A stretch of DNA of 29,880 nt, from NCBI GenBank assembly GCA_903875815.1, contig CAIQXR010000263.1:1-29880 (forward strand). Direction: 5' to 3'. Every line of letters starts with the position of its first letter. Positions within the stretch are counted from its first letter, which is position 1. The DNA comes from an uncultured Actinomycetes bacterium (GTDB lineage: Bacteria; Actinomycetota; Actinomycetes; Nanopelagicales; Nanopelagicaceae). The notes beneath the pieces were generated by a model, which saw only the letters and a list, made by a program, of their open reading frames with translations, was not told the origin of the DNA and ran no database searches. Of the stretch, positions 17,264 to 25,218 are shown one piece after another. The position numbers and the translations under genes are program-made.

Positions 17264-18421
17264 ATGAACAAGAAGACAAAGCTCAGCGTCGCTCTTGTAG
17301 CAGCAGCAACCCTGATTTCAGGTAGCGCAGTTGCAACATCAGCTCACGCAGCAGATTACAAGCTCTACATCGGCTACCAGGGTCCATTGACCGGAGATAA
17401 CAAGCAGACAGGTCTCGATGAGATCGCTGGCGTTAAGTACGCACTATCTCTCTACAATGCAAAGCACCCAGGTTTCCAGATTGGTCTCAAGCAGATCGAT
17501 GATCAGGGTTCAGGCCCAGGCGCATCTGTCGTTGCACCAGGAACCGCTAAGGACAAGTCAATCGTTGCAATCGTTGGACCTGCATTCTCAGGTGCATCAG
17601 TTGCTTCATTCCCTTACTACAAGGCTGCAGGATTGCCATTGGTTTCACCATCAGCAACCCGCGTTACCTTGACCGATCCTTCATCACCAGACTTTGGTGG
17701 CCCGGTCTTCCACCGTTTGCCATCTAAGGATGACAAGCAGGGTCCAGCACTTGCTGCATACGCAATCAAGGGTGTTTCAAGCCCAGCTGTATACGTAGTT
17801 AACGATCAGTCTTCATACGGTGTTGGTCTTGATGGATACGTCCAGTCAGCACTCACCAAGCTTGGTGCAAAGACTGTTGGCAAGGATTCAGTTGATGGCA
17901 CAAACGCCACACTTGATTTCTCTGCTGTGATCTCAAAGATCAAGGCTGGCGCAGCTAACGTTGTTATCTACTCTGGTTACTACGCACAGGCTGCAACATT
18001 CGTTAAGCAGCTCCGCAACGCTGGTTTCACCGGTATCTTCGCATCAGGCGACGGAACCTACGATCCAGGATTCATCACTGGTGCTGGTGCAGCTGCTGAA
18101 GGCGCACGCCTCACAGCTTCATCTGCTGTATTCCAGGATGCAGGCGCAAAGATCTCTGCTGACTTCAAGAAGGTTACTGGCGCAGATGCTGGTACCTACG
18201 CGACAGAAGACTTCGATGCTGCAAACATCATCCTTACAGCGATCTCACACGGCGCACTTACCCGCGCTGCAATCCAGAAGTACATCAACGCAAACACCTT
18301 CAAGGGCCTCATGGGTAACACCATCAAGTTCGATGCGAATGGTGACACCGCTGGTGCTGGCTTCATCAACGGCTTCCTCGTTAAGGGTGGAGTCATCATT
18401 TCACAGGGACAGATCAAGTAA
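17264..18421 (+). CDS. livK: Branched-chain amino acid ABC transporter, substrate-binding protein
   Basis: This 385-residue extracellular binding protein of the LivK/LivJ (Leu/Ile/Val-binding, Peripla_BP_6) family captures its ligand for the LivHMGF channel. Residues 1-29 form a signal peptide with a basic start (NKKTK), a hydrophobic core and an AHA-A signal peptidase I site. The family opening KLYIGYQGPLTGDNKQTG and the loop IVGPAFSGASVA, which usually contacts the ligand carboxylate and amine, are visible. The protein has no Cys at all, so it cannot be a lipoprotein, unlike most binding proteins of Gram-positive bacteria. Lysine is almost always AAG, and TCA and GCA are favoured, a bias suggesting strong expression. 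The substrate could be an amino acid, amide or urea-like compound. Confidence 0.94.
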   Translation: MNKKTKLSVALVAAATLISGSAVATSAHAADYKLYIGYQGPLTGDNKQTGLDEIAGVKYALSLYNAKHPGFQIGLKQIDDQGSGPGASVVAPGTAKDKSIVAIVGPAFSGASVASFPYYKAAGLPLVSPSATRVTLTDPSSPDFGGPVFHRLPSKDDKQGPALAAYAIKGVSSPAVYVVNDQSSYGVGLDGYVQSALTKLGAKTVGKDSVDGTNATLDFSAVISKIKAGAANVVIYSGYYAQAATFVKQLRNAGFTGIFASGDGTYDPGFITGAGAAAEGARLTASSAVFQDAGAKISADFKKVTGADAGTYATEDFDAANIILTAISHGALTRAAIQKYINANTFKGLMGNTIKFDANGDTAGAGFINGFLVKGGVIISQGQIK

Positions 18422-18466
18422 TTATTGATCTCTTCTTGGAGAAATCCAGTAAATAAGCAGTAAAAG

Positions 18467-18500
18467 AAAGGCCTCCTCGTTCGCGAGGGGGCCTTTTTCT
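18467..18500 (+). terminator. Strong intrinsic terminator after livK
   Basis: GGCCTCCTCG (18470-18479) pairs with CGAGGGGGCC (18484-18493), with one G-T pair, around a TTCG tetraloop, followed by TTTTTCT. Partial termination here would give more livK mRNA than livHMGF mRNA. No convincing separate promoter is seen between it and livH; TAGAGT (18505-18510) is only a weak candidate. Confidence 0.92.
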
Positions 18501-18583
18501 CATATAGAGTTACGCCGTTGTCCGCAGCCGGTATCGGCCCAGGGCAGTGACTCGAACCTAACTAGCTCATCTAGGAGACCGAC

Positions 18584-19531
18584 TTGCACACCCTCATAAG
18601 TCAGTTCTGGCAGTTGACCTTTTCGGGCGCAGTCCAAGGATTCATTTACGTACTCATTTCATTGGGTTACACGATGGTCTACGGCGTGCTTCGCATGATC
18701 AACTTCGCGAATTCAGAAATTTTTATGATCGGCACATTTGCGACCGTTGTTGTGTCGCGCGACATTTTGGGACATCAGCCCAATAGTGCCAATAGCCATG
18801 GATTTACGCTCCTATACAGCATGCTCTTCTGCTTAGTTGCTTCAATGATCGCATCAGCAGTAACGGCAGTTTTGGTCGAACTCATCGCTTATCGTCGCCT
18901 TCGCTCACGTGGCTCCAATCGCCTCGCGCCGCTGATTTCCGCAATTGGTATGTCGATCGTCCTCAGTGAGTCTGTCTCACTCTTTACTCATGGTCGCTCG
19001 GTAATTGCCCCAGAGCTACTCCATAAGTCATCGCTCTTCACCGTCCTCGGTGCAAATATCCGCGTGGATCAACTCCTCGTCTTTATCGTCGCACCGATTA
19101 TGTACTTCTTCCTTCAGCGCTTTGTGAATCACACTCGCTTGGGCAAGGGCATTCGCGCCGTCTCTATGAATGAAGAGACTGCCAAGCTCATGGGCATCAA
19201 CCTCAATCGCGTTATCTCTATTACCTTCCTTATCGGTGGGTTAATGACTGGCGCCGCAGCTTTCTTCTTCGAAACCGTCTACGAGGCAACAAAATTCAAC
19301 ATCGGCTTCAATATTGGCATTGCAGCCTTCACCGCTGCAGTGCTTGGCGGTATTGGAAATATTCGCGGTGCATTCGTTGGGGGATTGGCACTTGGCCTGC
19401 TCGAGACCTACGCCTCGGCAGTTTTGGGTTCACAATGGAAGGCGATCACAGTCTTCCTTGTCCTAGTTATCGTCCTTCTCTTCCGACCTAATGGGCTCTT
19501 CGGCGAAGCCGTTCAGCAGACGAGAGTGTGA
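18584..19531 (+). CDS. livH: Branched-chain amino acid ABC transporter, permease LivH
   Basis: LivH is one of the two membrane subunits of the transporter. The 315-residue protein is strongly hydrophobic, with about eight segments. The LivH landmarks are MINFANSEIFMIG (near 38-50), where most relatives have FAHG, LGGIGNIRGAFVGG near the C-terminus and the ending FRPNGLFGE. The start is a TTG; AGGAG at 18573-18577, six bases upstream, supports it. The insertion between helices 2 and 3 (LGHQPNSANSHG) is short. The stop overlaps the GTG of livM. Expression depends either on read-through of the terminator after livK or on a weak promoter just downstream of it. Confidence 0.94.
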   Translation: MHTLISQFWQLTFSGAVQGFIYVLISLGYTMVYGVLRMINFANSEIFMIGTFATVVVSRDILGHQPNSANSHGFTLLYSMLFCLVASMIASAVTAVLVELIAYRRLRSRGSNRLAPLISAIGMSIVLSESVSLFTHGRSVIAPELLHKSSLFTVLGANIRVDQLLVFIVAPIMYFFLQRFVNHTRLGKGIRAVSMNEETAKLMGINLNRVISITFLIGGLMTGAAAFFFETVYEATKFNIGFNIGIAAFTAAVLGGIGNIRGAFVGGLALGLLETYASAVLGSQWKAITVFLVLVIVLLFRPNGLFGEAVQQTRV

Positions 19532-20601
19532 GAAATATGTCTACTATTCGCAATTTCAATCTTCGTGACAAAGGCGCCAATATCTGGGCCGGTTGGGGTC
19601 GGGCGGAGCGCACCATTTTTGCTCTCTTCGCCATCCTTGTAGCGGGACTTCTTCCATTCGCAGGTAATTACTCATTCAGTAATTTCCTTAATACACCGAT
19701 CAGCTCCTTCCAAGATGTGCTCGTATATCCCGTAGGCATGTTTGTACTTATGGCACTCGGCCTCAATATCGTGGTCGGAAAGTCGGGAATGCTCGATCTT
19801 GGCTACGTTGCCTTCTTCGCAATCGGCGCCTACACCATGGCGGTTTTGGGTAAGCACACTCACCTTAATACTTGGGAAATTCTTCCTATCGGCATCGCAT
19901 TCGCGATGATCGCGGGCGTACTGCTCGGCATTCCTACCCTTCGTCTGCGCGGTGACTACCTCGCGATTGTGACGATGGGCTTCGGTGAAATTGTTCGCAT
20001 CACTGCGCTCAATACTCAGAATGTTGGTGGTCCTAACGGAATTGCAAACGTTCCTAACCCGCCACGTACCTTTGGCATCGACTTCAACATCATGACCCCA
20101 AATTCCTTCTATTGGTTGGTATTGGCACTCATCCTGCTGACTATCTGGATGATTCGCCGCCTCACCGTTCGCCGTCCCGGCCGCGCATGGGAAGCGATTC
20201 GTCAGGATGAAGATGCGGCAGAGCTCATGGGTGTTCCCACTCTTAAGTACAAGATCTGGTCATTCGTGCTTGGTGCTGGTGTTGGCGGAGCGGCAGGCGT
20301 GGTCTATGCCTCCAAGACGCTGTACGTCTCTCCAGAAGCTTTCACATTTAATATCTCCGTTCTGATTCTCTCCTGCGTTGTCTTTGGTGGAATTGGAAAT
20401 ATCTGGGGTGTTGTTCTCGGCGGTGTATTCCTTGCTTACCTCCCCGAGCGCATTCGCTTCATCTCCAATGCCCGTCAATTGGTCTTTGGAATCACACTTG
20501 TAGTCATTATGAACTTCCGGCCTGATGGCATCTTGCCTCGCAAGAAGCGTGAGAAAGCGCTCAAGAGCGCCGCTGAGCTATCCGAGAAAGGAGCTAAGTA
20601 A
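19528..20601 (+). CDS. livM: Branched-chain amino acid ABC transporter, permease LivM
   Basis: LivM is the second membrane subunit and pairs with LivH. The protein is 357 residues with a polar N-terminus of about 30 residues before the first helix. Family motifs are MALGLNIVVGKSGMLDLGYVA, LRLRGDYLAIVTMGFGEIVRI, the cytoplasmic coupling helix AIRQDEDAAELMGV and VVFGGIGNIWGVVLGG. GTG 19528 makes a GTGA overlap with the livH stop and fits this compact operon. ATG 19537 is an alternative that shortens the protein by three residues. The C-terminal tail is rich in Lys, as expected on the inside. The stop TAA shares its last base with the livG start. Confidence 0.94.
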   Translation: MRNMSTIRNFNLRDKGANIWAGWGRAERTIFALFAILVAGLLPFAGNYSFSNFLNTPISSFQDVLVYPVGMFVLMALGLNIVVGKSGMLDLGYVAFFAIGAYTMAVLGKHTHLNTWEILPIGIAFAMIAGVLLGIPTLRLRGDYLAIVTMGFGEIVRITALNTQNVGGPNGIANVPNPPRTFGIDFNIMTPNSFYWLVLALILLTIWMIRRLTVRRPGRAWEAIRQDEDAAELMGVPTLKYKIWSFVLGAGVGGAAGVVYASKTLYVSPEAFTFNISVLILSCVVFGGIGNIWGVVLGGVFLAYLPERIRFISNARQLVFGITLVVIMNFRPDGILPRKKREKALKSAAELSEKGAK

Positions 20602-21383
20602 TGTCTGAAAAACTCCTCGAACTTAAGGCTCTCACCAAGAACTTTGGTGGCGTTACTGCGCTCAATGCAGTTGATCTTCATATCAACAAGCAAGAGATCC
20701 TGGCTTTGATCGGACCTAACGGCGCCGGCAAGACCACCGTCTTCAACATGATCACTGGTGTCTATCAGCCTTCATCAGGCGACATCACCTTCAAGGGAAA
20801 GTCGATCGTCGGCAAGAAGCGTTTTGAAATTACTCAAGGCGGTATTGCTCGTACTTTCCAGAACATTCGCCTCTGGGGCGATATGACTGCGCTTGAGAAT
20901 GTGATCACAGCGTCCGACGTTCATAGCAAAGTCGGTCTGGTCGGTTCACTCTTCGGATCGCCTCGCTCTCGCAAGACTGAGAAGGCAGCCCGCGCTAAGG
21001 CACATGAGATTCTGGAATTTATCGGAATCGCTGAATACGAGGATCGCTTGGCTCGTAACCTTCCTTATGGCGTTCAGCGTCGGTTGGAGATTGCGCGCGC
21101 GATGGGAACTGGCGCAGAGCTGCTTCTTCTGGACGAGCCAGCTGCTGGTTTTAACCCACAAGAGAAGGTAGAACTTGCTGCAACCATCAAGCGTATTCGC
21201 GACGCTGGTTACACCGTTCTGCTTATCGAACACGATATGTCGCTCATCATGGGAATCTCTGATCGCGTTATGGTTTTGGATTTCGGCGTCAAGATCGCTG
21301 ATGATCTGCCATCTGTTGTTCAAAATGACCCTAAAGTTATCGAAGCCTACTTAGGAGCGCCCGCCGATGAATCTGGAAATTAA
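20601..21383 (+). CDS. livG: Branched-chain amino acid ABC transporter, ATP-binding protein LivG
   Basis: LivG is one of the two ATPases that power the transporter. The 260-residue protein has Walker A GPNGAGKT (38-45) and the LivG-type signature NLPYGVQRRLEIARAM in place of LSGGQ. Walker B LLLLDEPAAGFNP and the switch His in LLIEHDMSLI follow. TARTFQNIRLW is the Q-loop region. AAGGAG (20588-20593) lies seven bases before ATG 20601, which shares one base with the livM stop (TAATG). The last 17 bases overlap livF. All catalytic residues are intact. Confidence 0.95.
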   Translation: MSEKLLELKALTKNFGGVTALNAVDLHINKQEILALIGPNGAGKTTVFNMITGVYQPSSGDITFKGKSIVGKKRFEITQGGIARTFQNIRLWGDMTALENVITASDVHSKVGLVGSLFGSPRSRKTEKAARAKAHEILEFIGIAEYEDRLARNLPYGVQRRLEIARAMGTGAELLLLDEPAAGFNPQEKVELAATIKRIRDAGYTVLLIEHDMSLIMGISDRVMVLDFGVKIADDLPSVVQNDPKVIEAYLGAPADESGN

Positions 21384-22098
21384 AGATCTACGAGTCTTCT
21401 ACGGCAAGATCGAGGCCATCAAGGGTATTTCAGTTACCGTCAATCAAGGCGAGATCGTTTCACTCATTGGCGCTAACGGCGCCGGTAAGACCACCACGCT
21501 AAAAACCATCTCGGGACTTCGCCCAGTCGGCGGGGGAGCGATCATCTTTGATGGTCAAGATATTTCGAAGATGCCTGCGCATAAGCGCGTGGAGCTTGGA
21601 ATATCACAGGCGCCAGAAGGTCGTGGAATTTTCCCTGGCATGACCGTTCTGGAAAACCTCGAAATTGGAAAGTATTTCCGTAAGAATCGCGACGCCGAAA
21701 TGGCAGAGGATCTCGAGCGCGTATACAGCCTCTTCCCCCGTTTGAAGGAGCGCATCAAGCAAGCGGGCGGAACTCTCTCCGGTGGCGAGCAGCAGATGTT
21801 GGCAATCGGTCGCGCCTTGATGGCTCGTCCTAAGGTCTTGCTTCTCGATGAACCATCCATGGGTCTTGCGCCCATGATGATTCAAAATATCTTCAACATC
21901 ATTACCGAGATCAACAAGCAAGGCGTCACCATTCTCTTGGTGGAACAGAACGCTCAGCAAGCGCTTCAGCGCGCTGATCGCGCCTATGTTCTTGAGACTG
22001 GCAAAGTTGTGAAAGAGGCAAAGGCCTCTGATCTACTCAATGACCCTGCTGTTCGCGCTGCTTATCTAGGCACTGGCGCCGAAAAGGGACATCACTAA
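21367..22098 (+). CDS. livF: Branched-chain amino acid ABC transporter, ATP-binding protein LivF
   Basis: LivF is the second ATPase of the transporter, 243 residues. It has Walker A GANGAGKT (35-42), ABC signature LSGGEQQMLAIGRALM, Walker B LLLDEPSMGLAP and switch His-position residue Gln in LLVEQNAQQAL. Gln instead of His there is usual for LivF. The start ATG 21367 lies inside the last codons of livG and is preceded by TTAGGAG. The livKHMGF order is complete, so the transporter should be functional. After the stop, 28 bases separate it from the convergent thioesterase gene; I see no clear intrinsic terminator there. Confidence 0.95.
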   Translation: MNLEIKDLRVFYGKIEAIKGISVTVNQGEIVSLIGANGAGKTTTLKTISGLRPVGGGAIIFDGQDISKMPAHKRVELGISQAPEGRGIFPGMTVLENLEIGKYFRKNRDAEMAEDLERVYSLFPRLKERIKQAGGTLSGGEQQMLAIGRALMARPKVLLLDEPSMGLAPMMIQNIFNIITEINKQGVTILLVEQNAQQALQRADRAYVLETGKVVKEAKASDLLNDPAVRAAYLGTGAEKGHH

Positions 22099-22126
22099 TC
22101 GAAGTAAGTTATTACAGCAGTAGCTA

Positions 22127-22540
22127 TTAACGCTCTGCCAAAATGAGGCAGGTGATGCGCGCCGTACAGGTTCGCATCCCTGCCTCATTTGTTATCACAA
22201 TCTCATAGCTGCACATGGTTTTGCCGAGTGATACTGCAGTAGCGACACCAGTAACAAATCCCGACATTGCAGATTTGTGGTGAGTGGCGTTGATGTCAAC
22301 GCCGACGATTTTACGATCTGGACCAGCATGGAGCTGGGTGCCAATCGAACCAAGGCTTTCGGCGAGAACAACGTTAGCGCCACCGTGCAGGAGGCCGATC
22401 GGTTGGGTATTTCCTTCTACCGGCATGCGGCCTACTAATCGAGTCGGCGATGCTTCGAGGATCTCTATTCCCATCTTCTTATCAAGCGCCCCGCTGCCGC
22501 GCTCTTTGATGATGGCCAGGTAATCAATCTCGGAGGTCAT
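22127..22540 (-). CDS. PaaI/EntH-type hotdog-fold thioesterase
   Basis: This 137-residue single hotdog domain belongs to the acyl-CoA thioesterase group that includes PaaI, E. coli EntH/YbdB and menaquinone-pathway DHNA-CoA thioesterases. The central helix GLLHGGANVVLAESLGS carries His52 and Glu61, which correspond to the catalytic residues of EntH. GVDINATHHKSA is the usual following strand. The substrate cannot be told from sequence; DHNA-CoA or phenylacetyl-type thioesters are possible. It is transcribed away from polA and converges with livF. The ATG has no ribosome binding site but sits six bases after TAGAAT, which predicts a leaderless mRNA. Confidence 0.88.
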   Translation of the reverse strand: MTSEIDYLAIIKERGSGALDKKMGIEILEASPTRLVGRMPVEGNTQPIGLLHGGANVVLAESLGSIGTQLHAGPDRKIVGVDINATHHKSAMSGFVTGVATAVSLGKTMCSYEIVITNEAGMRTCTARITCLILAER

Positions 22541-22552
22541 GTGGGAATTCTA
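22541..22552 (-). promoter_or_regulatory. Leaderless promoter box for the thioesterase gene
   Basis: On the minus strand TAGAAT (22552 to 22547) is followed by six bases and the ATG at 22540. It is the closest of the set to the TATAAT consensus. No -35 is evident. Confidence 0.5.
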
Positions 22553-22586
22553 AACCGCAAATCCCAACTCTGGCAGTATCCCCGCA

Positions 22587-22599
22587 TAGACTCGCGCTC
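22587..22599 (+). promoter_or_regulatory. Leaderless promoter box for polA
   Basis: TAGACT (22587-22592) is followed by seven bases and then GTG 22600. No ribosome binding site precedes the GTG. The box is 34 bases from the opposite-facing thioesterase box, so the two promoters share a 59-base gap. Confidence 0.45.
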
Positions 22600-25218
22600 G
22601 TGAGTGAAACCAAGCGCTTGTTGTTAATTGATGGCCATTCCTTGGCCTACCGCGCTTTTTACGCTCTCCCCGTCGAGAATTTTTCTACCGCTTCGGGACA
22701 AGCCACAAATGCCATCTATGGTTTCGCATCCATGCTCACCAATCTGATTCGCGATGAGAAGCCCACACATATCGCGGCGGCATTCGATGTCTCACGTAAG
22801 ACTTTTCGCAGTGAACGTTTCCCTGAATATAAAGCACAGCGCAGCGCTACGCCCGACGAGTTCCGCTCCCAGATGGGCTATCTCCAAGAATTAGTCGCCA
22901 ATTTCGGTATTACCCATTTTGCCGTCGAGGGCTTTGAGGCTGATGACATCATTGCCACACTCGCTAAACGCGCCGAGGCCGAAGGCTTTGAAATCTTGAT
23001 CTCTACCGGTGATCGTGACTCATTCCAATTAGTGAATGAGGCGACCACTGTTCTTTATCCCAAGAAGGGTGTCGCAGATCTTGCTCGCATGACACCGGCT
23101 GCAGTTCTAGAAAAATATGGTCTCACTCCTGCGCAATACCCCGATTTCGCAGCGCTGCGGGGAGATCCTTCCGACAACTTGCCATCTATTCCGGGCGTGG
23201 GGGAGAAGACAGCTGCCAAATGGATTGTTGAATACGGCAACTTAGATTCGCTGCTAAACAATGTCGAGAAAGTCTCGGGCAAAGTGGGAGAGTCACTGCG
23301 CGCCCATCTCGACGGCGTGCGCCTCAATCAAGAACTCACCAAACTCCGATCTGATATGGAACTTGGTACAACTATCGACGCCCTCAAATGGGGTGGCGTT
23401 GATGAGCCGAAACTAGCTGCACTTTTCGATACCCTGGAAATCAAAGCGCTCAAAGAGCGAATAAAAGTATTAACTGGTTCGTCTGCAGCATCCAGCGAAA
23501 AACCCACACAAACTAAGGAGCCCAAAAAGGCGAGCGTCGCCGCCAAGGCGATTGCCGGTGTGGAGATTACTTTTCAGGAACTCGATAAGAAATTGGCTGG
23601 CCGGACTGATCCGATCGCCATTCATTTCTCGCTCATCGAAGGTGAAATTCAAGAGTATTCAGTTGCACTCGATGCGAAGACACTCTTTATTGTTCGATCT
23701 GCAGAACTGGGTGCTTGGTCGGTAGATGCGAAGCTTCCTAAATATCTTCATGGCGCGAAGTTGATTGCCCGCTCCTATCCGCTCGAGGGCATTGTCTTTG
23801 ATACTGAACTTGCCGCCTACTTGATTAATCCGGGAACCCGAAATCTCGAGCTTCATGATCTAACCGAGCGATATCTCGGCATCGTGAATGCCGAGGCGGA
23901 GGAGTCGCTCTTCTCGTCCTACGATGGACAGGGCGCGATATCAATTTTCACGCTCGTTCCGATCTTAGAGGCCGAACTCAAAGAGCGCGAAATGCTTGCG
24001 CTTATGCACGAATTGGAAATCCCCGTGCTTATTGAATTAGCCAATATGGAGAGCGCTGGCATTGCTGTCGACCCCGATAAATTGGGCGATCTCTCCGCTT
24101 TCTTCCGCGGGGAAGTAGAGCGCGAAACTAAAGCTGCTCACGAGGTGGCGGGGCGCGAATTTAATGTCGCTTCACCCAAGCAACTTCAAGTGATTCTCTT
24201 CGATGAATTGGGCCTGCCAAAGACCAAGAAAATCAAGACCGGATACACCACCGATGCTGAAAGTCTCGATTGGCTCTTCGCCAAGACAAAACACCCCATC
24301 CTTCAGCATCTGCTGCGGATACGTGAGACCAGCAAGTTGGCCACAACCGTTGATGGTCTGATCTCTGCTATTGAAGAGGATGACCGCATTCACACTGTTT
24401 TTCAGCAGACGGTCACTGCTACTGGCAGGCTTTCATCGACTAACCCAAATTTGCAGAACATTCCGGTACGCACTGAAGAAGGTCGCAAAATTCGCGACTG
24501 CTTCGTTTCGCAGAAGCCGTACGCGACTCTTTTGACTGCCGATTACAGCCAAATTGAAATGCGCATCATGGCGCACTTATCTAAAGATGAGAGCCTGATC
24601 GAAGCGTTCAAGAGTGGCGAGGATCTTCACTCCACGGTTGCCTCGATCGTCTTTGGCGTGAAGCCCACCGAGGTTGATGCTGAAATGCGCCGGCAAATTA
24701 AGGCGATGTCTTACGGTTTGGCCTACGGGCTCTCTGCTTATGGTCTGGCCCAACAACTCGATCTCTCGCCGACCGATGCCGCAGTTTTGATGGATCAGTA
24801 CTACGCGCGCTTTGGCGGCATTCGAGATTATTTGAAGAGCGTTGTTAAAGAAGCAGCAACTAAGGGCTATACCGAAACGATTCTTGGTCGACGCCGCTAT
24901 CTTCCCGATCTCACGAGTGAGAACCGGGCCAGGCGCGAAGTGGCCGAGCGCATGGCGCTCAATGCTCCGATCCAAGGATCAGCTGCTGACATTATTAAAG
25001 TGGCGATGCTCAATGTTGAACGAGCAATAACGACTGAATCACTGAAGTCACGCTTGATTCTGCAAGTTCACGATGAATTAATTCTTGAAGTTGCTCCTGG
25101 CGAAGAGGAGATATTGTCAGAGCTAGTTCGTCGTGAGATGGGCAGCGCCGCACAACTCACTGTGCCATTGGATGTAAATATTGGAATCGGTAAAAGCTGG
25201 GACCTAGCAGCTCACTGA
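22600..25218 (+). CDS. polA: DNA polymerase I
   Basis: Pol I processes Okazaki fragments and fills repair gaps. The protein has 872 residues from GTG 22600. The 5'-3' nuclease (1 to about 290) has GFEADDIIATL, STGDRDSFQLV and GDPSDNLPSIPGVGEKTA. The middle domain (about 315-480) lacks the DxE and other acidic metal ligands of the proofreading exonuclease, for example IAIHFSLIEGE at the first motif, so it is probably inactive, as in mycobacteria and Thermus. The polymerase domain has motif A with Asp648 (ADYSQIEMR), the O helix with Lys701 and Tyr705 (RRQIKAMSYG) and motif C His824-Asp825-Glu826. Tyr705 replaces the Phe of E. coli and would accept dideoxynucleotides. The stop overlaps the convergent MFS gene by seven bases. 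Confidence 0.97.
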   Translation: MSETKRLLLIDGHSLAYRAFYALPVENFSTASGQATNAIYGFASMLTNLIRDEKPTHIAAAFDVSRKTFRSERFPEYKAQRSATPDEFRSQMGYLQELVANFGITHFAVEGFEADDIIATLAKRAEAEGFEILISTGDRDSFQLVNEATTVLYPKKGVADLARMTPAAVLEKYGLTPAQYPDFAALRGDPSDNLPSIPGVGEKTAAKWIVEYGNLDSLLNNVEKVSGKVGESLRAHLDGVRLNQELTKLRSDMELGTTIDALKWGGVDEPKLAALFDTLEIKALKERIKVLTGSSAASSEKPTQTKEPKKASVAAKAIAGVEITFQELDKKLAGRTDPIAIHFSLIEGEIQEYSVALDAKTLFIVRSAELGAWSVDAKLPKYLHGAKLIARSYPLEGIVFDTELAAYLINPGTRNLELHDLTERYLGIVNAEAEESLFSSYDGQGAISIFTLVPILEAELKEREMLALMHELEIPVLIELANMESAGIAVDPDKLGDLSAFFRGEVERETKAAHEVAGREFNVASPKQLQVILFDELGLPKTKKIKTGYTTDAESLDWLFAKTKHPILQHLLRIRETSKLATTVDGLISAIEEDDRIHTVFQQTVTATGRLSSTNPNLQNIPVRTEEGRKIRDCFVSQKPYATLLTADYSQIEMRIMAHLSKDESLIEAFKSGEDLHSTVASIVFGVKPTEVDAEMRRQIKAMSYGLAYGLSAYGLAQQLDLSPTDAAVLMDQYYARFGGIRDYLKSVVKEAATKGYTETILGRRRYLPDLTSENRARREVAERMALNAPIQGSAADIIKVAMLNVERAITTESLKSRLILQVHDELILEVAPGEEEILSELVRREMGSAAQLTVPLDVNIGIGKSWDLAAH

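Noticed and set aside
18499..18583. Separate strong promoter for livHMGF after the livK terminator
   Set aside because: TAGAGT (18505-18510) has no -35, since that position falls in the terminator hairpin. Read-through is equally likely.
23515..24020. Active proofreading exonuclease in Pol I
   Set aside because: The domain is present by position, but the acidic metal ligands of the first motif are missing, as is usual in actinobacteria.
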